The notes under the pieces are model-generated. The model had not been told where the DNA came from, ran no database searches, and was given only the letters and a program-made list of their open reading frames with translations. Below are positions 6,375 through 13,105 of a DNA stretch of 13,105 nt, one piece after another. Positions within the stretch are counted from its first letter, which is position 1. Every line of letters begins with the position of its first letter. Origin of the DNA: CAZYWA01 sp964650975 [NCBI: uncultured bacterium] (GTDB lineage: Bacteria > JADJOY01); NCBI GenBank assembly GCA_964650975.1, contig CAZYWA010000197.1, forward strand, positions 1 to 13,105, read 5' to 3'. The translations under genes and the position numbers were made by a program.

Positions 6375-7469
6375 ATGTCCGAGGAGAGCGGTCAGGAAAA
6401 AACCGAACAACCCACCTCGCGGCGCCTGTCGAAGGCCCGCGAGCAAGGGCAGATCGCGCGCAGCCGCGAGCTCGGGACGGTGGTGCTCCTGGTCGGCATC
6501 GCGAGCGCGCTGCGCCTCCGCGGCGCCACGACGCTCGCCGACCTGATGGACGTCGCTCGCGCGTGCTGGGGATCCGCGGGCGAGGCTCGAAGCGGAGATC
6601 CGCTCGCGATCGCCGCGGTGTCCGGCGCTCGCGCGCTCCTGATCATCGCCGTGCCGCTCTTCACGGTGATGATCCTCGGCGTGGTGACTCAGGTCGCTCA
6701 AGGCGGCCTGGTCTTCAGCCTGAAGCCGCTCACCCCGAAGCTCACCGCGTTCGATCCTCGCACCGCCATGAGCCGCCTCTTCGGGCGGAAAGGCGGCGTC
6801 GAGCTGGCGCGCACCGCGCTCGCGGCGACCATCGCGGTCTGGATCATCTTCAAGCAGATACAGGGGTCGTTGAACGAAGCGTTCGATCTCGACGGCGCCA
6901 GCGCCGCCGGCATCCTGGGCTTCGCCACCACCCACGTGCACCGGCTGGTGCTGCTCACCGGTTCCGCCCTGAGCGCCCCGGCGCTCATCGACTACCTCTA
7001 CCAGCGCTGGAGCGTGAACAAGCGCCTCAAGATGACCAAGCAGGAAGTCCGCGACGAGGCCAAGGACGAGGACGGCGATCCGATGGTCAAGGGCCGCGTC
7101 GCGGGCATGCGCCGCGAGATGTTGCTGCGCCGCTCGCTCGCGCAGGTGCCGAAGGCGGACGTGATCGTGACCAACCCGACCCACGTCGCGGTGGCGCTGC
7201 GCTATCGCAGCGGCTCCATGGGCGCGCCCAAGGTCGTGGCCAAGGGTGCCGAGGACATCGCCGCGCGCATCCGCGAGATCGCCCGCGCCCACAACGTGCC
7301 GATCCTCGAGCGGCCGCCGCTCGCGCGCTGGCTCTACAAGAACGTGCGCGTCGGCGCTGAGATTCCGGAAGCCATGTACAAGGCGGTCGCCGAGATCCTG
7401 GCCTTCGTCTACCGCGCGCGCGGCCACCAGCCCGTCCGCACCTCCAATCCCACCGGGAGCATTCGATGA
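6375..7469 (+). CDS. flhB: Flagellar export switch protein FlhB
   Basis: A 364-residue export-apparatus protein. The N-terminal signature EKTEQPTSRRLSKAREQGQI (8-27) precedes four membrane segments (about 33-50, 85-108, 145-162, 185-208). The cytoplasmic domain follows the MTKQEVRDEAKDEDGDP linker (220-236). The autocleavage site NPTH is intact at 267-270, so the subunit should cut itself between Asn and Pro and switch export from rod/hook to filament substrates, as known for the family. It is 19 nt after fliR, with GGGAG around 6357-6361 at a long 13-nt spacing. The stop overlaps the flhA start (ATGA, 7466-7469). The hook-length partner FliK is not in the window. Confidence 0.97.
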   Translation: MSEESGQEKTEQPTSRRLSKAREQGQIARSRELGTVVLLVGIASALRLRGATTLADLMDVARACWGSAGEARSGDPLAIAAVSGARALLIIAVPLFTVMILGVVTQVAQGGLVFSLKPLTPKLTAFDPRTAMSRLFGRKGGVELARTALAATIAVWIIFKQIQGSLNEAFDLDGASAAGILGFATTHVHRLVLLTGSALSAPALIDYLYQRWSVNKRLKMTKQEVRDEAKDEDGDPMVKGRVAGMRREMLLRRSLAQVPKADVIVTNPTHVAVALRYRSGSMGAPKVVAKGAEDIAARIREIARAHNVPILERPPLARWLYKNVRVGAEIPEAMYKAVAEILAFVYRARGHQPVRTSNPTGSIR

Positions 7470-9589
7470 GCGCCGCCACCGCCAAGTCCGCGTCCGCCGG
7501 CACCTCCACCAAGGCCGCCGGCAAGGCCGCGTCCGCCATCGCCGCGGCCACCGCGCCCGTCGTGAAGCCGCGCTTTCCGGTGAGCGAGATCGCGGTCGCG
7601 ATCGGCCTGGTGGGGATCCTGCTGCTGATGCTGGTGCCGGTGCCTCCGGCGCTGCTCGACGTGTTCCTGAGCCTCGACATCACCATCGCGGTGCTGGTGC
7701 TGATGATCGCGGTCTACGTGTCGAAACCGCTCGATTTCGAGGGATTTCCCACGGTGCTGCTCTTCACGACGCTGCTCCGCCTGTCGCTCAACGTGGCGAC
7801 CACGCGGCTCATCCTGACCGGCGGCGACCGCGGCGCGGCGGCGGTGGGAAAGGTCGTGACCGCGTTCGGCGAGTTCGTGGCCGGCGGCGATCCGGTGGTC
7901 GGCGCGGTGGTGTTCCTGATCCTGGTGGTCATCAACTTCGTGGTCATCACCAAGGGCGCGGGGCGCATCGCGGAAGTGAGCGCGCGCTTCACCCTGGACG
8001 CGATGCCCGGCAAGCAGCTGTCGATCGACGCGAACCTGAACAGCGGGCTCATCGGCGAGCAGGAAGCGCGCGAGCGGCGCCGCAACCTGGAGCGCGAGGC
8101 CGAGTTCTACGGCTCGATGGACGGCGCCTCGAAGTTCGTGCGCGGCGACGCGATGGCCGGCCTCATCATCACCGCGATCAACATCGTGGGCGGCTTGATC
8201 ATCGGCGTCGCGCGTCGCGACCTGAGCTTCTCCGAGGCGGGGCACGTCTACACGGTGCTGACCATCGGCGACGGCCTCGCGGCCCAGATCCCGGCGCTCC
8301 TGATCTCGACCGCCGCCGGTCTGGTGGTCACCAAGGTGAGCGACGGCGAGAGCCTCGGCACCACCCTGGGAAGCCCGGTGCGCAAGTTCCCGCGCGCGGC
8401 GCTCTTCACCAGCGCCATCCTCGGTGCGCTGGCGTGTGTGCCCGGCCTGCCGTTCCTGCCGTTCGCCGGGCTCGCCGCGATCGCCGCGGTGGTCGGCCGC
8501 GCGGCCGCGGCCGCCGCACCCAAGCCCGAATCGGCCGCCGCCGCGCCCACCGCCAAGGAGCCCGAGATCGAGGACGTCCTCGGGGTCGATCCGATCGCCA
8601 TCGAGGTCGGCTACGCCCTGGTCCCGCTCGCCGACCGCAAGCGTGAGGGGAACCTCACCCAGCGGGTCAAAGCGCTCAGGCGGCAGGTCGCGGAGGAGCT
8701 CGGATTGGTCGTCCCCCCGGTCCACATCCGGGACAATTTGAACCTCAAGCCCGAGGCGTACCGGATCTTATTGCGCGGGGCCGAAGTGGCCAGCTCGGAG
8801 CTTCGCCCGGAGGGCTTCCTGGCCCTCAAGCCAGGCGGCGAGCTGCCCAAGATCGACGGGCGGCCCACCAAGGACCCCGCCTTCGGCATCCCGGCGCTCT
8901 GGATCGCCAAGGGACAGAAGGCCGAGGCCGAGAAGGCCGGCTGCACGGTGGTCGATCCGGCGAGTGCCCTCGCGACCCATTTGAGCGTGATTTTGCGCCG
9001 TCACGGCCACGAAATCCTCAGTCTCACGCAGGTCACGGCGGCCCTCGAGCGCCTTGCGGCCGAGCAGCCGCGGCTGGTCGAGGACCTGGTGCCCGACCCT
9101 CTGCCGCGCCCCGTGCTGCTCCGGGTGCTCAAGAACCTGCTCCGGGAAGGCGTCTCGATCCGCGACCTGGGCGGGATCCTCGAGACGCTGGCCGAGTTCG
9201 CGCCTTCGACCAAGGACGCCGGAATCCTCACCGAACGGGTCCGCGCCGGGCTGGCCCGCAGCATCGTCCAGCCCCATCTCGGCGACGGCCGCTCGCTTGC
9301 AGTACTGACCCTCGAACGGGAGCTCGAGAAGCGCATGCTCGAATCGATGAGCCAAGGCGGCGTCGCGACCGCACTCGATCCGATGACGGTCCGCCGGCTG
9401 CTCGACCGGACCCGCGAAGGGATCGCCTCCGCGCCGCCCACCGGCGAGCCCCCCGTGCTGCTCGTCCCTGGCGCGCTGCGACGGCCGCTGCGCGACGCTC
9501 TCGAACCTTTCATCCCGGACGTGACGATCCTCGGCCAGGGCGAGCTCGTCTCCGGAATTCAGGTGCGCTCGGTAGGCACCGTGGGTTGA
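7466..9589 (+). CDS. flhA: Flagellar export ion-channel/docking protein FlhA
   Basis: A 707-residue export-gate protein, normal length. An Ala/Ser/Thr/Lys-rich N-terminal tail (1-36) precedes about eight membrane helices (40-346). The FHIPEP signature is visible as TTLLRLSLNVATTRLILTGG (101-120). The cytoplasmic loop carries ITKGAGRIAEVSARFTLDAM, then PGKQLSIDANLNSG and EQEARERRRNLEREAEFYGSMDG (198-220). The large cytosolic docking domain for chaperone-substrate complexes spans about 365-707, with VRRLLDRTREG near the end. ATG 7466 overlaps the flhB stop and has GGGAG (7455-7459) 6 nt upstream. Two oddities: the usual IDADLN reads IDANLN here, and rare TTG/TTA leucine codons cluster at 8705-8995. 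Confidence 0.98.
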   Translation: MSAATAKSASAGTSTKAAGKAASAIAAATAPVVKPRFPVSEIAVAIGLVGILLLMLVPVPPALLDVFLSLDITIAVLVLMIAVYVSKPLDFEGFPTVLLFTTLLRLSLNVATTRLILTGGDRGAAAVGKVVTAFGEFVAGGDPVVGAVVFLILVVINFVVITKGAGRIAEVSARFTLDAMPGKQLSIDANLNSGLIGEQEARERRRNLEREAEFYGSMDGASKFVRGDAMAGLIITAINIVGGLIIGVARRDLSFSEAGHVYTVLTIGDGLAAQIPALLISTAAGLVVTKVSDGESLGTTLGSPVRKFPRAALFTSAILGALACVPGLPFLPFAGLAAIAAVVGRAAAAAAPKPESAAAAPTAKEPEIEDVLGVDPIAIEVGYALVPLADRKREGNLTQRVKALRRQVAEELGLVVPPVHIRDNLNLKPEAYRILLRGAEVASSELRPEGFLALKPGGELPKIDGRPTKDPAFGIPALWIAKGQKAEAEKAGCTVVDPASALATHLSVILRRHGHEILSLTQVTAALERLAAEQPRLVEDLVPDPLPRPVLLRVLKNLLREGVSIRDLGGILETLAEFAPSTKDAGILTERVRAGLARSIVQPHLGDGRSLAVLTLERELEKRMLESMSQGGVATALDPMTVRRLLDRTREGIASAPPTGEPPVLLVPGALRRPLRDALEPFIPDVTILGQGELVSGIQVRSVGTVG

Positions 9590-9593
9590 GCCA

Positions 9594-10760
9594 ATGGACA
9601 CCCGAAGCTTCCACGCAAACACGGTCCGCGAAGCGCTGAGCGTGGTGAAGAGCCAGCTCGGCGAGGAGGCCGAGATCCTCGACACCCGCATCCTGGGGTC
9701 GGGGGCCGAGCGCCGGATCGAGGTGCGGGCGCGTGCGTCGCTGCCGGCGGGTGTCATCGAGACGCTGTCGGTCGGGTCGACCGCCGCGGAAACGCGTACG
9801 GCTGGAGCGGCCTCCGCCGCGGGAGCCGGGTTGCTGCCCACGATTCCCGTTCGTGCCGAAATCCGCGCGGCCGAGCCGGCGGTGCCGGCCGACGGCCTCG
9901 CTCGCGAGCTCGAGCGCGTGGCCCGGAACGTGGAAGGCTTCCGCGAGTCGCTGAGCCAGATCACCTGGCTGACCGAGCGTTTCTCGCTGGGCGTCCTCTC
10001 CGACGCCGAGCGCTCGTCCTATCAGGCGCTGCGCTCGCGCGGCGTCGACACCGAGCTGGCGCTCTCGATCCTCACCAGCGCGCGGTCCAGCGACTCGTCG
10101 GGCGGCTGGCTGCGCGACCGGGTGCTCGCGGTGCTGGGCCAGCAGATCTCGGTGGTCGCTCCGCCGCCCGCGGGCCGACGCTGCGTGGCGCTGGTCGGCC
10201 CACCGGGAGCGGGGAAAACCACGCTCATCGCAAAGCTCGCCGCGGAGGCCCGTCTCGAGGGGATTCCTTCGCTGCACCTCGTGACCACCGATCTCTTCCG
10301 CGTGGGCGGCGCGTCGGAGCTCACCACCTACGGGAAGCTCCTGGGCGTGCCGGTGCACGTGCTGCGCGAGCCGGAGCCGCTGGCGCGCATGATCGAGCGC
10401 AACGACCGCGGCTGGATCCTGGTCGATACCTCCGGCCGCGCGCCCGACGATCCGCGCCAGCGCGCGCTGCTCGAGCCGATCGTCGCGGCGCGTGACTCGG
10501 TCGAGGTGCACCTGGCGATGCCGGTGCCGATGAAGCCCTCCGATCAGCTGGACGCGGCGCGACGCTGGTCGTGGCTCACGCCCGATCGCGTGGCCCTCAC
10601 ACACGCCGACGAGAGCGCCACGCCAGGAAGCGTGCTGGCGACGCTTCGTGACCTCGAGCTGCCGGTCTCCTACGTGTCGTCGAGCAGCACCGTTCCCGGC
10701 GGCTTCACCGCGGCCACCTCCGAGGCGCTGGCGCTCTGGATGCTGGGCGAGAGCGTCTGA
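9594..10760 (+). CDS. flhF: Flagellar SRP-type GTPase FlhF
   Basis: A 388-residue SRP-family GTPase that in the family marks where flagella are built, usually at a pole. The basic B-domain start reads SFHANTVREALSVVKSQLG (5-23) and EAEILDTRIL. A variable linker (45-100) and a helical N domain (about 100-185) follow, then the G domain. Its P-loop GPPGAGKTT (202-210) and DTSGR (278-282) are intact. Two motifs depart from the family pattern: in G2, D233 and R236 are kept but the conserved Gln position is Glu242 (DLFRVGGASEL), and the TKxDE motif is THADE (336-340). The gene starts 4 nt after flhA; a 150-nt gap precedes flhG. The assignment is firm, but GTP hydrolysis may be altered. Confidence 0.95.
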   Translation: MDTRSFHANTVREALSVVKSQLGEEAEILDTRILGSGAERRIEVRARASLPAGVIETLSVGSTAAETRTAGAASAAGAGLLPTIPVRAEIRAAEPAVPADGLARELERVARNVEGFRESLSQITWLTERFSLGVLSDAERSSYQALRSRGVDTELALSILTSARSSDSSGGWLRDRVLAVLGQQISVVAPPPAGRRCVALVGPPGAGKTTLIAKLAAEARLEGIPSLHLVTTDLFRVGGASELTTYGKLLGVPVHVLREPEPLARMIERNDRGWILVDTSGRAPDDPRQRALLEPIVAARDSVEVHLAMPVPMKPSDQLDAARRWSWLTPDRVALTHADESATPGSVLATLRDLELPVSYVSSSSTVPGGFTAATSEALALWMLGESV

Positions 10761-10770
10761 GCGTTTCGAC

Positions 10771-10800
10771 GGAAGCGGCTGCGGGGGACCGCAGCCTTCC
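10771..10800. repeat. Hairpin in flhF-flhG gap
   Basis: GGAA (10771-10774) and GGCTGCGG (10777-10784) pair with CCGCAGCC (10789-10796) and TTCC (10797-10800), leaving a GGGA loop and a 2-nt GC bulge. This is a strong 12-pair stem just after the flhF stop. No T-run follows, so a classical intrinsic terminator is not shown. It could pause or partly attenuate transcription, or protect the mRNA end, and so lower flhG relative to flhF. Confidence 0.65.
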
Positions 10801-10807
10801 GGATGGG

Positions 10808-10819
10808 GTCGAATTCGAC
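10808..10819. repeat. Perfect 12-bp palindrome in flhF-flhG gap
   Basis: GTCGAATTCGAC reads identically on both strands. It may be a dimeric-regulator site, but a 12-bp palindrome is expected a few times by chance in 13 kb. Confidence 0.35.
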
Positions 10820-10827
10820 GGGCGTCG

Positions 10828-10844
10828 GAGGGACGCGGTCCCTC
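10828..10844. repeat. Second hairpin in flhF-flhG gap
   Basis: GAGGGAC (10828-10834) pairs with GTCCCTC (10838-10844) around a 3-nt GCG loop. It lies about 65 nt before the chosen flhG start, with no T-run after it. Confidence 0.5.
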
Positions 10845-10910
10845 GCGTCCGCAGCGATCACTCGCCCGAATACCCGCAAATCCATCGCCACGAGCGTCCC
10901 CGAGGTTCCG

Positions 10911-11738
10911 ATGACACAGCCACCGACCCCTTCGAGATCCGGTAACGGCGTCGTACCGCTCTCGCCTCCCGAGCGCGAGCACTGGCTCGCCGTCGCCAGC
11001 GGCAAGGGCGGCACCGGCAAGACCCACGTCGCGGCGAGTCTCGCGTCGACGTGGAGCCAGCAGGGCGACCGGGTGCTCTTGGTCGATTCCGATCTCGGTC
11101 TCGGCAACGTCGAGATGCTGCTCGGCCTGCGTCCCAAGTTCGACCTGGGCGACGTGCTGAGCGGAGCCGCGAGCGTCGACGACGCGATGGTCGCCGGACC
11201 GGCGGGAGTCCAGGTGCTGGTGGCGCGTTCCGGCTGTCCGGAGCTGGTGCAGCTCGGCCCCGCCGATCGCGCGCGGCTCGCCGCGGCGCTCACTCGCGCG
11301 GGACGGGACTTCGATCACGTGATCGTCGACATCGGCGCCGGGATCGGCGCCCAGGCGCTCTTCTTCCAGGGGCTCGCCGCGCGCACGCTCTTGGTCACCA
11401 GCTCCGAGCCGCCGGCGCTCACCGACGCCTACGCCTTCATCAAGGTCGCCAACCGGGTGAACGGCACGCCGCACTACGCCGTCGCCGTGAATCAGGTGCG
11501 CGGCGCTGGCGAAGGCGCCCACGCGAGCCGCATCCTGGGCGATCTCGCCCAGCGGTTTCTCGGGGTCGGCGTGTCGCTGGCCGGCGAGATCCCCTACGAC
11601 GCGGCGGTGACGCGCGCGGTGCGCGCGCAGCGCACGGTGGTCGATTCCGAGCCCGGCGCGGTGTCGGCGCGGGCGCTCACGCGATTGGCACGCGCCCTGC
11701 TCTTTCCCCAGGCCGACGTCTCGACCTCGAGTCGCTAG
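10911..11738 (+). CDS. flhG: MinD-like ATPase FlhG (FleN), flagellar number regulator
   Basis: A 275-residue ParA/MinD-type ATPase that with FlhF limits flagellar number and, in polar flagellates, can restrain the sigma-54 activator FleQ. The deviant Walker A SGKGGTGKT is at 30-38 (Lys32, Lys37). The switch motif DSDLGLGNVEMLLGL (59-73) and Walker B VIVDIGAGIG (137-146) follow, then SSEPPALTDAYAFIKVANRV (164-183), the typical FlhG signature. GEIPYDAAVTRAVRAQ comes next. The ATG at 10911 has GAGG (10902-10905) 5 nt upstream. An in-frame ATG at 10803 would add 36 residues unlike FlhG and run through two inverted repeats, so I reject it. No DQAxxLR-type motif, the FlhF-activating helix of other FlhG proteins, is found before the P-loop. 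Confidence 0.94.
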   Translation: MTQPPTPSRSGNGVVPLSPPEREHWLAVASGKGGTGKTHVAASLASTWSQQGDRVLLVDSDLGLGNVEMLLGLRPKFDLGDVLSGAASVDDAMVAGPAGVQVLVARSGCPELVQLGPADRARLAAALTRAGRDFDHVIVDIGAGIGAQALFFQGLAARTLLVTSSEPPALTDAYAFIKVANRVNGTPHYAVAVNQVRGAGEGAHASRILGDLAQRFLGVGVSLAGEIPYDAAVTRAVRAQRTVVDSEPGAVSARALTRLARALLFPQADVSTSSR

Positions 11739-11752
11739 CCACGGATGGCGTG

Positions 11753-12526
11753 ATGAGAGCAAACCTCGCTTATTACCAGTCGGATAGCACCCTTCCCGGC
11801 CCCGGCCGGGAGGACACGATCCTGACTCACCTGGGCCTGGTCCGCCAGGTCGCGCGCCGTATGGGCCATTTCCTGCCCCCGACGGTGGACCGAGACGACC
11901 TGATCCAGGCTGGAATGATCGGGCTGATTTCCGCGGTCGACCGTTTCGATCCGACCAACGGCGCCCAGTTCAGCACCTACGCCGAGCACCGGGTCCGCGG
12001 CGCGATCCTCGACTTCCTGCGCGAGGCCGACTGGGCGCCGCGATCGCTGCGGCACGCGGCGCAGACCCTCGACAAGGCCCGCCACGCGCTGGCCGGCGAG
12101 CTCGGCCGCGCGCCCAGCGCCGAGGAAGTGGCCGAGCGGCTCGGCGTCTCGCTCGACGAGATCGCGGAGACCGAGCGCGCCGTCGACAGCCTCAAGGTGC
12201 TCAACCTGCACGACCCGGTCACGCTGGGCGACGACGAGCTCGCGTGCGTGATCGACGTGCTCGACGGCTCGTGCGGCAACACACCGCTCGAGAACGTCGA
12301 GCTGCAGCAGTTCCGCGAGCAGCTGGCGGAAGGGATCGCCGCGCTCTCCACCAAGGCACAGACGGTGCTGTCGCTCTACCACACCGAAGGTTTGACCATG
12401 AAAGAGGTCGGCGAAGTGCTGGGCGTCACCGAATCGCGGGTCAGCCAGATCTACTCGCAGACCGTGAAGTCGCTGCGCGAGTGGCTCGAGTCTCGGGGGA
12501 TCGGCGATCCCCGGACCGACGACTAG
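11753..12526 (+). CDS. fliA: Flagellar sigma factor FliA (sigma-28)
   Basis: A 257-residue sigma-70-family factor of the FliA/WhiG type that directs RNA polymerase to late flagellar and chemotaxis genes. Region 2 is clear: RDDLIQAGMIGLISAVDRFD (47-66), then FSTYAEHRVRGAILDFLRE (73-91) and ADWAPRSLR (92-100). Region 3 holds GRAPSAEEVAERLGVSLDEI (118-137). Region 4 has ALSTKAQTVLSLYHTEGLTM (197-216) with the helix-turn-helix MKEVGEVLGVTESRVSQIYS. The frame is open far upstream inside flhG, so the start is chosen as ATG 11753, 14 nt after the flhG stop. A GTG directly before it (11750) is also possible, and the ribosome site is weak (GGA near 11743). No FlgM anti-sigma gene is recognised nearby. 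Confidence 0.96.
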   Translation: MRANLAYYQSDSTLPGPGREDTILTHLGLVRQVARRMGHFLPPTVDRDDLIQAGMIGLISAVDRFDPTNGAQFSTYAEHRVRGAILDFLREADWAPRSLRHAAQTLDKARHALAGELGRAPSAEEVAERLGVSLDEIAETERAVDSLKVLNLHDPVTLGDDELACVIDVLDGSCGNTPLENVELQQFREQLAEGIAALSTKAQTVLSLYHTEGLTMKEVGEVLGVTESRVSQIYSQTVKSLREWLESRGIGDPRTDD

Positions 12527-12532
12527 CCGGAA

Positions 12533-12544
12533 TCCATCGATGGA
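12533..12544. repeat. Perfect 12-bp palindrome after fliA
   Basis: TCCATCGATGGA lies between the fliA stop and the start of the next small gene. It also contributes the weak GGAA that may serve as that gene's ribosome site. It may be a chance palindrome. Confidence 0.3.
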
Positions 12545-12552
12545 ATCGCGCC

Positions 12553-12777
12553 ATGGACGGCAGCTCGATCAGCCCCACGTCGCACGTGACCGTTCCGCCG
12601 GCGGTGGTGGACGACCGCAAACGGCGCCGCGACGAGAGCACGCGCGACCAGCGCGGACCGCAGCGCTCGCCGGCGCGCGCGCCGGAGCCCGAGCCCGACG
12701 ACACCGAAGCGACCGACCCCAGCCCGGCCGAGAGCCCGGCCACCGAGCCCGAGGATGGGCTCGACGTGTTCGCCTGA
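12553..12777 (+). CDS. Small Pro/acidic-rich protein of unknown function
   Basis: A 74-residue protein I do not recognise. The N-terminal part has SPTSHVTVPPAVVDD (7-21), then a strongly basic patch RKRRRDE. A Pro/Glu/Asp-rich middle follows, and the tail is EDGLDVFA. It has no signal peptide or membrane helix and should be disordered and cytoplasmic. The start is ATG 12553, 26 nt after the fliA stop, with GGAA (12542-12545) 7 nt upstream; the next gene begins 10 nt after its stop. Its layout (short hydrophobic start, charged middle, small hydrophobic end) loosely recalls small uncharacterised proteins in other flagellar operons. Being next to fliA invites comparison with FlgM, but no FlgM signature is visible. 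That it is a real gene rests on tight spacing and direction only. Confidence 0.55.
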   Translation: MDGSSISPTSHVTVPPAVVDDRKRRRDESTRDQRGPQRSPARAPEPEPDDTEATDPSPAESPATEPEDGLDVFA

Positions 12778-12787
12778 AGGAGACCCG

Positions 12788-13105
12788 ATGACCTCGTACT
12801 TCTGGATCGCGCAGGGAGCGGTGGACCTCGCCATCGTGGGCCTCTTCGCCTGGACCCTGCTCGAAGGGGTCCGGCTCAAGCGCCTCGCCGCCGCGGTTCG
12901 CGGCGGTTCGCTCGGCACCGCGACGCTCGCGGAGATCGTCGACGACCTCGAGACCCTGAGCCGCACCTCGGCGCGCACCGCGCGCGACATCGAGGAGTCG
13001 GTCAAGTCGAACGCCGACGAGATCCGCCGCCGGCTGCTGCTGGTCGAGCAGCGGTCCGGTCTGGAGACTGCACCAGGCGTTCAACCGGCGCTTCCAGCGC
13101 TTGCT
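12788..13105 (+). CDS. Single-pass membrane protein with coiled-coil-like region, partial (SwrB/DUF6115-like by layout)
   Basis: An open frame of 106 codons that runs off the right edge. AAGGAG (12777-12782) lies 5 nt before ATG 12788, the best ribosome site in this part of the operon, which supports a real start. The protein begins with a membrane helix at about 6-26 (FWIAQGAVDLAIVGLFAWTL). A basic stretch RLKRLAAAVR and a long amphipathic, coiled-coil-like helix follow (46-90), with heptad-like charged repeats such as ARDIEESVKSNADEIRRRL. A membrane anchor followed by a cytoplasmic coil downstream of the flagellar sigma gene is the layout of SwrB and DUF6115-type proteins, but I see no diagnostic motif. 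Function is unknown; a role in flagellar assembly is inferred from position. Confidence 0.7.
   Translation, partial: MTSYFWIAQGAVDLAIVGLFAWTLLEGVRLKRLAAAVRGGSLGTATLAEIVDDLETLSRTSARTARDIEESVKSNADEIRRRLLLVEQRSGLETAPGVQPALPALA

Noticed and set aside
10803-10910. Upstream ATG at 10803 as the flhG start
   Set aside because: The added 36 residues are unlike FlhG, cross a palindrome and a hairpin, and lack a ribosome site, whereas ATG 10911 has GAGG 5 nt upstream.
12533-12544. Operator significance of the palindrome after fliA
   Set aside because: A 12-bp perfect palindrome is expected about three times by chance in a window this size; kept as a low-confidence feature only.
12553-12777. FlgM anti-sigma-28 assignment for the small gene after fliA
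   Set aside because: The position is tempting and the length is near FlgM, but no FlgM-like C-terminal sigma-binding helices are visible; the sequence is Pro-rich and disordered.

Overview
This window is a GC-rich (my impression is about 70% G+C) chromosomal segment of a flagellated, probably Gram-negative bacterium. It is dominated by one long plus-strand flagellar operon. Species and phylum cannot be read from the sequence. The gene order fliL-M-N-O-P-Q-R-flhB-flhA-flhF-flhG-fliA, a likely sigma-54 promoter in front of it and the very GC-rich codon use would fit several deep-branching or deltaproteobacteria-like phyla.

Layout. Positions 1-1108 (minus strand) hold most of a patatin-like phospholipase gene that runs off the left edge. 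A 257-bp divergent gap (1109-1365) follows. It contains a large nested inverted repeat, a second smaller hairpin, a good -24/-12 (sigma-54) promoter match facing fliL, and a sigma-28-like -10 box facing the patatin gene. From 1366 to the right edge all genes read rightward. These are the C-ring and stator-associated genes fliL, fliM and fliN (1366-3377), the flagellar export gate genes fliO, fliP, fliQ, fliR, flhB and flhA (3407-9589), the placement/number genes flhF and flhG (9594-11738), the flagellar sigma factor fliA (11753-12526), a 74-residue Pro/acidic protein I do not recognise (12553-12777), and the start of a one-pass membrane protein with a coiled-coil-like region (12788 to the edge).

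Most junctions are tight or overlapping (ATGA at fliO/fliP and flhB/flhA). The exception is the 150-bp flhF-flhG gap, which holds two hairpins and a 12-bp palindrome. The genes together build the switch that CheY-P acts on (FliM/FliN), the fT3SS export gate, the system that sets where and how many flagella are made (FlhF/FlhG), and the sigma factor for late flagellar genes.

The flagellar genes are canonical overall. The parts that merit a second look are: (i) an FlhF with unusual residues in its GTPase motifs (Glu at the usual G2 Gln, THAD instead of TKxD in G4) next to an FlhG with no N-terminal DQAxxLR-type activator motif; (ii) the nested inverted repeat placed about 150 bp upstream of the predicted sigma-54 start site, where an enhancer would sit; and (iii) the two unrecognised genes after fliA. 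No CRISPR array, tRNA, rRNA, insertion sequence or phage gene was seen, and I saw no clear sign of a new defence or metabolic system.
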